Source of the DNA: Sphingomonadales bacterium
Lineage (GTDB): Bacteria > Pseudomonadota > Alphaproteobacteria > Sphingomonadales > Sphingomonadaceae
DNA: 64,000 nucleotides
Assembly (NCBI GenBank): GCA_009995225.1
Contig: JAACPW010000002.1
Location: 124,001-188,000, forward strand
Direction of reading: 5' to 3'
Position numbers and translations under genes: made by a program. The notes below the pieces were generated by a model, which made no database searches, was not told where the DNA came from, and saw only the letters and a list, made by a program, of their open reading frames with translations. Positions 17,465 to 25,126 of the stretch are shown in pieces (position 1 is the first letter of the stretch; every line of letters starts with the position of its first letter).

Positions 17465-17620
17465 CAGAAAGTGAAAACCGGCCCCGAAGGGAAGTGTCGA
17501 AAGGCTTGCGAGCGGGTGGGAGAAAGACGCTGGTCATGGCGGACATGATGGCAGAGCGTTGCATCGTAGGACAGGGCTGGTGACATCTTTGGCGAGCATT
17601 GCGCGATACCTCAATCTTAC

Positions 17621-17707
17621 GTTCGCCCTGAGCTTGTCGAAGGGCTGATCTTCTTCCGCACCACCGGTTAAGGTCAAAGACAGGGCTTCGACAAGCTCAG
17701 CCCGAAC
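17621..17707. repeat. REP-type inverted repeat (GAGCTTGTCGAAG family)
   Basis: The left arm at 17621-17645 contains CTGAGCTTGTCGAAGGGC. The right arm at 17685-17707 contains GCTTCGACAAGCTCAGCCC, nearly its reverse complement, separated by about 40 bp. This repeat core is well known to recur many times in sphingomonad genomes as REP/REPIN-like intergenic DNA. I recall this from general experience and did not search. The right arm extends into the 3' end of the thioesterase gene and supplies its stop codon. It may act as a transcription terminator or mRNA stabiliser between the thioesterase and lpdA genes. Confidence 0.8.
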
Positions 17708-18086
17708 GGTTGCTAACTGGTTGCGCAACCGCGCGAGGGCGGTTGTCATCGCCGATCAGCACGAATTTGAAGGTGCCTTGAGCGACCTTGGTGGTCGCTT
17801 CGCCGTTACGCTCGCGCGCAATGGCTTCGGCGGCGATGGTGAGCGAGGTGGTGCCGGTGGCGATCACATCGGCATAGACGCTGAGTTCATCCCCCACCGC
17901 CATCGCACCGGGAAAGGCGAAGTCGGTCGCGGAGACCACCACCGCCTTGCCCTGCCCCACGCGGCTCGCGAGAGAGCCTGCGCCGAGCGCCATCTGCGCC
18001 ATCAACCACCCGCCGAACACCCCGCCATAGGGGTTGGTGTCGGCGGGCATGGCGGTGATGCGTATGAGGGGGGAGCGTTCGGTCAA
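17697..18086 (-). CDS. Acyl-CoA thioesterase, YciA-like hotdog fold
   Basis: Hydrolyses acyl-CoA thioesters; substrate range unknown. The protein has 129 residues and a single hotdog domain: [20 protein letters not shown] near the N-terminus with the catalytic Asp of the family, then [14 protein letters not shown] and [15 protein letters not shown]. The apparent start is TTG (18084-18086), which overlaps the stop of the DUF559 gene as TTGA. The first 11 codons repeat those of the DUF559 gene (MTERSP-IR-TA). The ancestral start was probably ATG fused to the upstream membrane gene and was rebuilt as TTG when the cassette inserted. The last codons and the TGA stop (17697-17699) lie inside a REP-type repeat arm. 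Confidence 0.88.
   Translation of the reverse strand: MTERSPLIRITAMPADTNPYGGVFGGWLMAQMALGAGSLASRVGQGKAVVVSATDFAFPGAMAVGDELSVYADVIATGTTSLTIAAEAIARERNGEATTKVAQGTFKFVLIGDDNRPRAVAQPVSNRSG
18051..18085. repeat. Left 35-bp direct repeat flanking the DUF559 cassette
   Basis: This copy lies directly against the left end of the cassette and encodes, on the minus strand, residues 1-12 of the thioesterase. It matches the right copy (18524-18558) at 29 of 35 positions by direct comparison. Mismatches are at positions 1, 9, 13, 16, 17 and 22. Both copies end with GAGCGTTCGGTCA. The geometry is that of a target-site duplication, although 35 bp is long and the six differences indicate an old event or a paralogous origin. 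Confidence 0.75.
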
Positions 18087-18559
18087 AGCCCCTCTCCCCT
18101 TGCGGGAGAGGGGTTGGGGAGAGGGGGCAAGGCCGCCTCCGCAATCAGACGCGCGACCCCATCAGGGTTCCCCAGAATATCGTTGTTCCACAGCCGCAGC
18201 ACGCGAAAGCCTTGCTCATTAAGCCAAGCATCCCGCTCAGCATCACTCGCATTTTCCGAATGCTGCCCGCCATCCGCTTCGACGATCAACTTGGCTGAAA
18301 AGCATACGAAATCCACGATGTAATCGCCCAGTTGCTCCTGCCGCTTGAACTTCAGGCCGCCGAGCCGCTGACCGCGCAACATCGACCACAGCTTTATTTC
18401 GGCTTCGGTCGGTTCGCGCCGCATTCGTTTGGCAAGGGGGAGAAGATCGTGCCTGCCCCCTCTCCTTCCCACCGCTGCGCGGCGGGCCCCTTCCTCTCCC
18501 GCAGGGGGAGAGGGGGTTTGGGTCGCGGTGACGCGGATTTGGGGTGAGCGTTCGGTCAT
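18083..18559 (-). CDS. DUF559-family endonuclease-like protein inside cassette
   Basis: Protein of 158 residues. Residues 1-11 duplicate the thioesterase start. Residues 12-40 and 145-158 are encoded by the terminal inverted repeats ([21 protein letters not shown]). The core (about 45-143) is a DUF559 domain, related to Vsr-type restriction-like endonucleases. Candidate active-site residues are Glu54 in PTEAEIKLW, Asp83 in DYIVDFVC, and Glu94/Asp96/His100 in VEADGGQH. The start ATG (18557-18559) overlaps the stop of the upstream membrane gene (ATGA), and the stop overlaps the thioesterase TTG (TTGA). Nuclease activity and target are unknown. It could be a homing-type or cassette-propagating enzyme; that is inference. 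Confidence 0.85.
   Translation of the reverse strand: MTERSPQIRVTATQTPSPPAGEEGARRAAVGRRGGRHDLLPLAKRMRREPTEAEIKLWSMLRGQRLGGLKFKRQEQLGDYIVDFVCFSAKLIVEADGGQHSENASDAERDAWLNEQGFRVLRLWNNDILGNPDGVARLIAEAALPPLPNPSPARGEGL
18086..18523. mobile_element. Putative 438-bp DUF559 cassette with terminal inverted repeats
   Basis: The left end (18086-18130) contains CCCCTCTCCC-CTTGC-GGGAGAGGGG, then GGGGAGAGGGGGCA. The right end, read inward from 18523, contains CCCCTCTCCC-CCTGC-GGGAGAGG, then further in GGAGAGGGGGCAGG. Each end is thus a short palindrome plus an inner G-rich motif, and the two ends are inverted copies. The cassette is 438 bp, exactly 146 codons, and holds only the DUF559 domain. It is bounded by 35-bp direct repeats. 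No transposase, resolvase or tRNA target is present, so mobilisation in trans or by the encoded nuclease must be assumed. Confidence 0.6.
18524..18558. repeat. Right 35-bp direct repeat flanking the DUF559 cassette
   Basis: This partner of the repeat at 18051-18085 abuts the right terminal inverted repeat of the cassette. On the minus strand it encodes the first residues of the DUF559 reading frame, [12 protein letters not shown], against [12 protein letters not shown] in the thioesterase copy. Several of the six nucleotide differences are silent. The base following this copy (18559) supplies the A of ATG. In the left copy the corresponding base comes from the cassette and gives TTG. Confidence 0.75.
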
Positions 18560-18852
18560 CCTAGTCTCACGCTCGAGCCTAATATAATCGCTGCCAGTCC
18601 TAGAATGCCAATGACGAGCCACGCCTTCGATACCGACGACACCACCGGACCGCGCTCCTTCCTTGACGTCACCGCCAGAAAGACAGCACCCAACCCCCAA
18701 ACGGGGATAATCCAGCCTGCACTGCCCAATCCGGCTGCATCAGACCATGACAGGACAAAAATCAGGGCAGACAGGAAAACAGCGGCAGTGCCCAGAAGGA
18801 ACAGACTGAGCGCAGTCGCCCCACCCGGCATGGCACGCGCTTCTTCGGACAT
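18556..18852 (-). CDS. Small membrane protein, unknown function
   Basis: Protein of 98 residues with three probable membrane segments (about 14-35, 43-60 and 74-92) and a cytosolic stretch SRKERGPV. I recognise no family. The ATG at 18850-18852 shares a base with the pdhC stop (TGATG), and its own stop overlaps the following ATG (ATGA), so it sits in a translationally coupled row pdhC - this gene - DUF559 - thioesterase. An in-frame codon further upstream would only extend into pdhC. Function unknown. Confidence 0.7.
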   Translation of the reverse strand: MSEEARAMPGGATALSLFLLGTAAVFLSALIFVLSWSDAAGLGSAGWIIPVWGLGAVFLAVTSRKERGPVVSSVSKAWLVIGILGLAAIILGSSVRLG

Positions 18853-20138
18853 CACACCACCAGCCCCAACGGGTTCTCGCACAGCTGCTTGATTGCCTCC
18901 ATCAACTGCGCCCCATCCGCGCCGTCGATGGCGCGGTGGTCGAAGCTGCCGCTGGCGTGCAGCACGGTTGCGACCTTGATCTCGCCGTCGACCACATAGG
19001 GCGCCTGCTGCCCGGCCCCGACCGCGAGGATCATGCCCTGCGGCGGGTTGATCACCGCGTCGAACTGCTTGATCCCGAACATGCCGAGGTTGCTGAGGCT
19101 CGCAGTGCCGCCCTGGTATTCGTGCGGCATCAGCTTGCCGTCGCGCGCCTTGCCCGCAAGCGTCTTCATCTCGGTCGAGATCGCGGCCAGACCCTTGGTG
19201 TCGGCGTGGGTGATCACCGGGGTGATGAGGCCCGAAGGCGCGGCCACGGCCACGGACACGTCGGCCCGCTCGTAGCGGCGAAGCGTGTCACCATGGTAGC
19301 TGACATTGCACTGCGGCACGCGGATCAGCGCGCGGGCGAGCGCCTTGATCAGCAGATCGTTGACCGACAGCTTCACGCCATCGGGTTCGAGCGAATTGTT
19401 GAGCTGGCTGCGCAGTTCCAGCAGCGGATCGAGCCGGATGTCGATGGTGAGGTAGAAGTGCGGAACGGTCTGCTTGCTCTCGGTCAGGCGGCGGGCGATG
19501 ACCTTGCGCACGCCGGAAAGCTTCTCCTCGGCATAGGGCGCGCCGCCTTCGACCTCGGGCTGCGGCTTGGCGCTGGGCGCGGCCGCGCTATCGTCCTTTG
19601 CAGGTGCGGTTTTGGCCGAGGGTGTGAAGGTCTCCACGTCATTCTTGACGATCCGGCCATTGGGGCCGGTGCCCGTGACTTGCGCTAGGTCGATCCCCTT
19701 GTCCGCAGCGATCCGCTTGGCCAGCGGAGATGCGATAATGCGATCGCCGGTTGCAACAGGCGTGGTCGCGAGTGTGGGCGCAGGCGCAGGTTTGGCAGCA
19801 GGGCTTTTCTCCGCAGGCCCCGGGGGGGGCTCGCTGGCGGCAGGTGCGGGTTCCGCGTCCTTGGCCGCCGGCGCCTTTGCAGGCGCTTCGTCTTCCCCTT
19901 CCACCGTCAGCCGTGCGATCACCGCGCCGACCTTCACGTTCTCGCTTCCCGCTTCGACCAGGATTTCGGCAATCACGCCTTCATCGACCGCTTCGAACTC
20001 CATCGTCGCCTTGTCGGTTTCGATCTCGGCCATGATGTCGCCGGACGAAACCGTGTCCCCGACCTTCACCAGCCATTTGGCGAGCGTGCCTTCTTCCATG
20101 GTGGGCGACAAAGCCGGCATCTTGATGTCCAGGGCCAT
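18852..20138 (-). CDS. pdhC: Pyruvate dehydrogenase E2, dihydrolipoamide acetyltransferase
   Basis: Core acyltransferase of the pyruvate dehydrogenase complex, transferring acetyl from lipoamide to CoA. The protein has 428 residues. A single lipoyl domain has the modified Lys43 in [10 protein letters not shown]. An Ala/Pro-rich linker spans about 80-130. The peripheral subunit-binding domain is [16 protein letters not shown], and the catalytic domain ends with the active-site [14 protein letters not shown]. One lipoyl domain and the ALSPTMEEG start are typical of alphaproteobacterial PdhC. The E1 genes are not adjacent in this window, while E3 (lpdA) lies downstream. A 148-bp divergent spacer separates it from the universal stress protein gene and should hold its promoter. 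Confidence 0.93.
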   Translation of the reverse strand: MALDIKMPALSPTMEEGTLAKWLVKVGDTVSSGDIMAEIETDKATMEFEAVDEGVIAEILVEAGSENVKVGAVIARLTVEGEDEAPAKAPAAKDAEPAPAASEPPPGPAEKSPAAKPAPAPTLATTPVATGDRIIASPLAKRIAADKGIDLAQVTGTGPNGRIVKNDVETFTPSAKTAPAKDDSAAAPSAKPQPEVEGGAPYAEEKLSGVRKVIARRLTESKQTVPHFYLTIDIRLDPLLELRSQLNNSLEPDGVKLSVNDLLIKALARALIRVPQCNVSYHGDTLRRYERADVSVAVAAPSGLITPVITHADTKGLAAISTEMKTLAGKARDGKLMPHEYQGGTASLSNLGMFGIKQFDAVINPPQGMILAVGAGQQAPYVVDGEIKVATVLHASGSFDHRAIDGADGAQLMEAIKQLCENPLGLVV

Positions 20139-20286
20139 GATCCGCGAAACTCCAATAAACGATTTGCCCTGCGTCTCTGGCCAATTCCCTAGCGGCGGGC
20201 AAGGGTCAGAATGGGCGATTGGTGGGGGGGACTTGCCAATCCATACGAATGCATTGATACCTCCGCCCGCAACGGGACATCAGTTT

Positions 20287-20739
20287 ATGCGCACATTCCT
20301 GGTCATTATTGACGAGAGCGAAGAGGCGACGTGGGCCTTGCGCTACGCCGCGCGCCGCGCTGTGGCGGTCGGCGGTGCGGTGCATCTTCTGGCGCTGGTC
20401 CCGCAACAGAACTTCAGCGCGTTCGGCGCGGTGCAGGCGACCATCGAGGAAGAAGCGCGCGACCGGGCCGAAATGCTGGCCCACGGGGTCGCTGGCAATC
20501 TGCTGGCGGAAAGCGGGATCATGCCGACCATTTCGGTTGCAATCGGTCAGGGTCAGAAGATCGTCAGCGAATTTCTCGCCGAGCATCCGGAAGTCGCCGC
20601 GCTGGTGCTGGGCGCGGCAAAGGGCGCAGTGCCCGGCCCATTGGTGACGCATTTCTCGGCAGCGGCAGGCAATCTGCCCTGCCCGCTTTACATCATTCCC
20701 GCCGATTACGACGAGACCGCCAGCGATCACCACGCGTGA
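20287..20739 (+). CDS. Universal stress protein (UspA family)
   Basis: Protein of 150 residues with one Usp domain. It starts with the family strand MRTFLVIIDESEEATWALRYA and ends with VLGAAKGAVPGPLVTHFSAAAGNLPCPLYIIP. The ATP-binding G-x2-G-x9-G-S/T pattern is only loosely kept, so nucleotide binding is uncertain. ATG 20287 is chosen because the domain begins immediately; the open frame continues far upstream antisense to pdhC but shows only low-complexity residues. It is divergent from pdhC and its stop lies 4 bp from the convergent peroxiredoxin-like gene. Confidence 0.85.
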   Translation: MRTFLVIIDESEEATWALRYAARRAVAVGGAVHLLALVPQQNFSAFGAVQATIEEEARDRAEMLAHGVAGNLLAESGIMPTISVAIGQGQKIVSEFLAEHPEVAALVLGAAKGAVPGPLVTHFSAAAGNLPCPLYIIPADYDETASDHHA

Positions 20740-20743
20740 CGCT

Positions 20744-21259
20744 TCAGGTCAGTGTTCCTCTAACGGGGTAGCCCTTCTCTGTGACGAAGGAGATGCCCTC
20801 CAGCAACTGATCGAGCGGCGGACGGGTGAACGGCGCGTTCTGGATGCTGGCGAAGTAGAGCCGGCCGTCAGGCCTGATCAGGAACAGGCCCGGTTCCGAA
20901 AACATCGACGGTTCACCGCTGTCATCGCGTCCTTGCGAGATATACAGACCCCATGCGCGGGCCTGATCTTCGGTCAGACCATACACCAGCGGCACATCAC
21001 CGGTTTTCCAGTCATTGTGGGCAACCATCGCGCGGTCTTCATTGTCCATCGAAACGGCGGCGACGTTGACTCCGGCGGCGACGAAATCCTCCAGCTTGCC
21101 GCCCAGTTCCTCAAGGTATGACCTGCAGATCGGGCAATGCTTGCCGCGATAGAACACCAGCATCGTGAAATGCTCGGGGTGTTGCTTGGACAGGTCATAG
21201 CGCGCGCCGATGGTCAGCGGCAGGTCAAGGGCGGGGACGGGTTGATCGGGTTTGAGCAT
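20744..21259 (-). CDS. Peroxiredoxin-like thioredoxin-fold protein (AhpC/TSA family)
   Basis: Protein of 171 residues with a thioredoxin fold of the peroxiredoxin-like type. The motif FYRGKHCPICRSYLEEL carries Cys42 and Cys45 in a CPIC arrangement. This resembles thioredoxin-like redox sites as well as the peroxidatic Cys position. The C-terminal part has GLFLIRPDGRLYFASIQ and PPLDQLLEGI, typical of the AhpC/TSA-like group. Peroxide reduction is likely but unproven. It converges on the universal stress protein gene (4 bp apart) and lies 53 bp downstream of rnr in the same direction. Confidence 0.82.
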   Translation of the reverse strand: MLKPDQPVPALDLPLTIGARYDLSKQHPEHFTMLVFYRGKHCPICRSYLEELGGKLEDFVAAGVNVAAVSMDNEDRAMVAHNDWKTGDVPLVYGLTEDQARAWGLYISQGRDDSGEPSMFSEPGLFLIRPDGRLYFASIQNAPFTRPPLDQLLEGISFVTEKGYPVRGTLT

Positions 21260-21312
21260 TGTTTTCTCCTATACCCGAACCAACCGCGCGCGCGCCGCGC
21301 TGTTCCATCGCC

Positions 21313-23613
21313 CTACCGCTTGCCGCGCCCCTGATGCCGGATATTGCCGGGGCGGCCGCGTTGCCCGACTGTGAACTTGCCAGCTTTCTTCGGGCCGCCT
21401 GACCCACGCTTGCGATCATCCGGGCGCGCGCCGCGGGCCTCGATGGCACCGGCATCTGCGTCCGGCAGCACGAATTTGAGCGCGCCGGTGAGGGGGTTGG
21501 CCTCGGCCAGTTTCAGCTTCAGCCGATCGCCGCTGGCATAGGTCGTGCCGCTGTCCGTCCCGACCAGCGCCTGTGCGGCTTCATCATGGCGGAAATATTC
21601 ATTCCCAAGGGTCGAGATAGGCACCAGGCCATCCCCGCCCATGCCGACGATGGTGGCAAAGAAGCCAAAGCTTTGCACGCCGGTGATGCGGGTGTCGAAC
21701 ACCTCGCCCACCCGTACGGAAAGCCACGCCGCGACATAGCGATCAATGGTATCGCGTTCGGCCTCCATCGCACGGCGTTCGGTCTGGCTGATGGCGTCGC
21801 TGACCTGTTGCAGGCTGGCGCGGTCACGGTCTGACAAGCCGCTGGTGTCGGGGATCGACCCCGGCGGCGCGGGCTGTTCGAGCTTGTAGGCATCCACCAG
21901 CGCGCGGTGCACCAGCAGATCGGAATAGCGGCGGATCGGCGAGGTGAAGTGCGCGTAGGAGCCCAGCGACAGGCCGAAGTGCCCGGCATTGGCGGGGCCA
22001 TAATAAGCCTGCGTCTGGCTGCGCAGCACCGCTTCCATCACCAGCGCCTTTTCCGCCTCGTCGGTGACGTCCTTGAGCATCCGGTTGAACAGGCCGGGCG
22101 TGATCACCTGACCCATCGCCAGCTTCTTGCCCATCGTGGCGAGATAATCGCGAAGGGCAATCAGCTTTTCGCGGCTTGGCGGTTCATGGATGCGGTAGAC
22201 CACGGGCGCGGTCTTGGCCTCCAGCGCCTTGGCCGCAGCGACATTGGCGGCGATCATGAAGTCTTCGACCACGCGGTGCGCATCGAGCCGTTCGCGGATG
22301 GCGATTTCAGCGATCTGGCCCTGTTCGTTGAGCACCACGCGGCGTTCGGGCAGTTCCAGCGCCAGGGGATCGCGCGCATCACGGGCGGCGGAGAGCGACT
22401 TCCATGCGTCCCACAAATGGTTGAGATATTCGGGCGGATTACCGCTATCAACAGCCTTCTGCGCATCTTCATAGGCGATATTATGCGCAATCCGCACCAA
22501 CGCACGGGTGAACCGGAAGCTCGATACCTTGCCATCGGCGTTGATGTGCAGATGGCAGGCCATTGCGGCGCGGTCTTCGCCTTCCTTCAGCGAGCAGACA
22601 TCGGCTGACAGGATTTCGGGCAGCATCGGCACGACGCGGTCAGGGAAATAGACCGAATTGCCACGCTTCCTTGCTTCGCGGTCGAGCGAGCTGCCCGGGC
22701 GCACATAAAACGATACGTCAGCGATTGCCACCAGCGCGTTGAAGCCGCCCTGCCCGTCCGGCTCGGCCCAGATCGCGTCATCGTGATCGCGCGCGTCGGC
22801 GGGGTCGATTGCGACGATCGGCAGGTGCCGCAGATCTTCTCGCGCCGTGTCCGACAGCTTGAGTTTCGCTGCCAACGGCGCTTCCGCCAGCACCTCTTCG
22901 GGGAACACATTGGGGATGCCGTGCTTGGCAATCGCGATCAGGCTGAAGCTGCGCGGCGCGAGCGGATCGCCCACCACTTCGACCACCTTTACCCCGGCAC
23001 GCTCCGAACGGCCGACGCGTTCCGCAATCACAAGCTGGCCTGCCTCGGCCCCGCCGACATCGGCGATGGGTGTGGACTGGCGCACGCGCTTGTCCACCGG
23101 GGCGAGCCACGCCTTGCCGGTCTTGTCGATCTCGACCACGCCCATCAGCCCTTCGGTGCGCGAGGGCAGCTTCTTCATGACGTGCGCGCGCCAGCCCTGT
23201 TCATTCTCTTCGGTTCGCGCCAGAACGCGGTCGCCGCGCTTCAGAGCGGGCGGGCGCTTCACGCCGGGCTTGGCGCGCGGTTCGCGTATGGTGAGGCGCG
23301 GCGGTTGGCCGGGCGCTTCGGGATCCCAGTTATCCGGCTCGGCAATCAGATCGCCATCTTCGATGGCGACGATTTTCAACGTCGTGACTTTGGGCACCCC
23401 ACCCATGCGGTGGAAGGCGCTTTTCTTGCCGTCGATCAGGCCATCTTCGGCCATGTCCTTGAGCAGGGCCTTCAATTTGATCTTCTCCTGCCCCTTCAGC
23501 CCGAACGCTTTGGCGATCTCACGCTTGCCGGCGGGAATGTCGGAGGACTGGACGAAATCGAGCACCTGCTTGGCGGTTGGCATTCCTTGAGGAAGTTTGG
23601 GCGGTTTGTGCAT
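21313..23613 (-). CDS. rnr: Ribonuclease R
   Basis: Processive 3'-5' exoribonuclease for structured RNA, rRNA quality control and tmRNA-linked decay. The protein has 766 residues. Domains are an N-terminal winged-helix region (about 1-65), cold-shock domains, and the RNB catalytic core with DPADARDHDDAIW (magnesium-binding aspartates) and RKRGNSVYFPDRVVPMLPE. Further on are the block FTSPIRRYSDLLVHR, an S1 domain (VGEVFDTRITGVQSFGFF) and a basic Arg/Lys/Gly-rich tail. Length and order match RNase R rather than RNase II. The stop lies 53 bp before the peroxiredoxin-like gene. Confidence 0.95.
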   Translation of the reverse strand: MHKPPKLPQGMPTAKQVLDFVQSSDIPAGKREIAKAFGLKGQEKIKLKALLKDMAEDGLIDGKKSAFHRMGGVPKVTTLKIVAIEDGDLIAEPDNWDPEAPGQPPRLTIREPRAKPGVKRPPALKRGDRVLARTEENEQGWRAHVMKKLPSRTEGLMGVVEIDKTGKAWLAPVDKRVRQSTPIADVGGAEAGQLVIAERVGRSERAGVKVVEVVGDPLAPRSFSLIAIAKHGIPNVFPEEVLAEAPLAAKLKLSDTAREDLRHLPIVAIDPADARDHDDAIWAEPDGQGGFNALVAIADVSFYVRPGSSLDREARKRGNSVYFPDRVVPMLPEILSADVCSLKEGEDRAAMACHLHINADGKVSSFRFTRALVRIAHNIAYEDAQKAVDSGNPPEYLNHLWDAWKSLSAARDARDPLALELPERRVVLNEQGQIAEIAIRERLDAHRVVEDFMIAANVAAAKALEAKTAPVVYRIHEPPSREKLIALRDYLATMGKKLAMGQVITPGLFNRMLKDVTDEAEKALVMEAVLRSQTQAYYGPANAGHFGLSLGSYAHFTSPIRRYSDLLVHRALVDAYKLEQPAPPGSIPDTSGLSDRDRASLQQVSDAISQTERRAMEAERDTIDRYVAAWLSVRVGEVFDTRITGVQSFGFFATIVGMGGDGLVPISTLGNEYFRHDEAAQALVGTDSGTTYASGDRLKLKLAEANPLTGALKFVLPDADAGAIEARGARPDDRKRGSGGPKKAGKFTVGQRGRPGNIRHQGRGKR

Positions 23614-23637
23614 CGGATGCTCCTAGCCGATACTTGT

Positions 23638-23721
23638 CGTCATTGCGAGCGGAGCGAAGCAATCCAAAGCGGCGCGCACAGTCTCTGGATTGCCGCGGCC
23701 CTTACGGGCCTCGCAATGACG
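23638..23721. repeat. REP-type inverted repeat (CGTCATTGCGAG family)
   Basis: The left arm starts CGTCATTGCGAG at 23638 and runs to CAATCCA (23660-23666). The right arm runs from TGGATTG (23686-23692) to TCGCAATGACG (23711-23721). The arms are inverted relative to each other. This element type is widespread in bacterial intergenic regions. In translation it yields the familiar spurious peptide containing HCERSEAIQ. It ends 2 bp before the stop codon of the M28 peptidase gene and may serve as a 3' end structure for that transcript. Confidence 0.85.
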
Positions 23722-23723
23722 AA

Positions 23724-25088
23724 TTACTCCTTGCCCACCGGTTCGAACGCCCCGCCAGGGACGGCGCTGGCGACGGGGGAGCAGTATTCATCCACGCACG
23801 CCGCGACGCCGAACAGCCAGTCGTCGCCGCGAAGATCCACCAAGGCAAGATAGTCGCCCCGCTCGTGGCCCCCTTCAATCACATCAACCAAGCGCGAATT
23901 GCCCATCCTGCCAGCCAAGGAACGCCACTCGGTCTCATTGGTTCTCCGGGCCAGGACATTATATGTCAGGGCTCCGGCTGTCTTGGCCCACTTGAGCTCG
24001 GTATCCACCCGCACCGCCGCATCCACCGTGACTTTGGGCGGCATCGGCGCGCGGGCCAGCGCATCGAGCGCCCGGACATTCAGTGCTGTCACGCCAACCA
24101 GATAGGCGAAGTCCATTTCGTCAATTGTGTCGCCATAGAACACCCCGTCTTCGGTGCGCAGGTCCTGATGCTGGTGGTCGTAATCCTCGACCCCCACGGA
24201 AAAGCGGATCGCGGGGTAGCCCTTTTGCAGGAACGGCACCTGATCCCCGCCCCGGCCCATGCGGTCGGTGCGCCAGATCTGGCGGACTTGCAGGCCATCA
24301 GGGTGGTTTTCCGCCAGCCCCGCCACCCAGCGCGACAGGTTGCGCCCGGGCGAATCGTTCTCGCCCCCGAACCGCGTTTGCGAGGCGCGCAAGCGATCTG
24401 TGAGGTCAGCGCGCGGCCCTTCGGAGAAGACGCGCACCACTTTGGGCTCGCAATAGCCGTCCTTGCCGCAGGAATTGCCGACAATGTCGTTGTTCAGAAC
24501 GGCCTTTACCGTGAACCCCTGCGCCTCGGCCCAATCGGCCAGAATGCGCCCGCCGTGCAGCCCCTGCTCCTCGCCCGAAAGCAGCGCATAGATGATGGTG
24601 GTGGGATATTTCGTGCCGCTGAGCACCCGCGCCGCTTCGATCACCAGTGCGGTGCCGCTGCCATCGTCGTTGGCGCCGGGCGCGTCGGAGGTCGCGTCCA
24701 TCACGTCGGTCACGCGGCTGTCGATATGGCCCTGAACGATCACGACCTCGTTCGGCCGCTCGGTCCCGCGTTGGATCGCGACCGCGTTGCGAACGAGGGT
24801 CGGTGTAGGGATGCGCGGTCCGGTGACGGTGTCGCCGACGGGCAGCACTTCGAGGCAATCGCCGCACTGTGCGCCGATGCGCTTGAATTCGGCCAAGCCC
24901 CAATCGACCGCCGCGCCGATCCCGCGTTTCGGATCGTCCTGCACCGACAGCGTGTGACGGGTGCCGAAGCTGACCAGCGTTTCGACATCGCCTTTCAGCC
25001 GGTCTTCGGACACCGCTTCGGCGGGGTGGGTCTGCGCGGCGAGCGGGGCGGCGATGAGGGCGGATAGCAGCAGGGCATGTTTGATCAT
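23724..25088 (-). CDS. Secreted M28-family zinc aminopeptidase
   Basis: Protein of 454 residues with signal peptide (cleavage after PLAAQ, about residue 18). The M28 zinc site is clear: HIDSRV (His and following Asp), GANDDGSG (bridging Asp), SGEEQG (catalytic Glu and ligand), then Asp in NNDIVG and a late His in DHQHQD. Aminopeptidases of this family release N-terminal residues from peptides in the periplasm or medium. A Cys pair in QCGDCLE may form a disulfide. A C-terminal extension (about 355-454) has a fibronectin-like beta pattern. ATG 25088 starts the signal peptide. The gene follows proS by 38 bp in the same direction. Confidence 0.88.
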   Translation of the reverse strand: MIKHALLLSALIAAPLAAQTHPAEAVSEDRLKGDVETLVSFGTRHTLSVQDDPKRGIGAAVDWGLAEFKRIGAQCGDCLEVLPVGDTVTGPRIPTPTLVRNAVAIQRGTERPNEVVIVQGHIDSRVTDVMDATSDAPGANDDGSGTALVIEAARVLSGTKYPTTIIYALLSGEEQGLHGGRILADWAEAQGFTVKAVLNNDIVGNSCGKDGYCEPKVVRVFSEGPRADLTDRLRASQTRFGGENDSPGRNLSRWVAGLAENHPDGLQVRQIWRTDRMGRGGDQVPFLQKGYPAIRFSVGVEDYDHQHQDLRTEDGVFYGDTIDEMDFAYLVGVTALNVRALDALARAPMPPKVTVDAAVRVDTELKWAKTAGALTYNVLARRTNETEWRSLAGRMGNSRLVDVIEGGHERGDYLALVDLRGDDWLFGVAACVDEYCSPVASAVPGGAFEPVGKE

Positions 25089-25126
25089 GCGCGCCTGTCT
25101 GCCCGCCCCGCCCGCGCGGCGCAAGA

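Noticed and set aside
19567..20286. Upstream extension of the universal stress protein frame
   Set aside because: It is antisense to pdhC and Ala/Ser-rich; the Usp domain starts at 20287.
23577..25067. Plus-strand frame with HCERSEAIQ peptide
   Set aside because: The peptide arises from a REP-type repeat, and the rest is antisense to the M28 peptidase.
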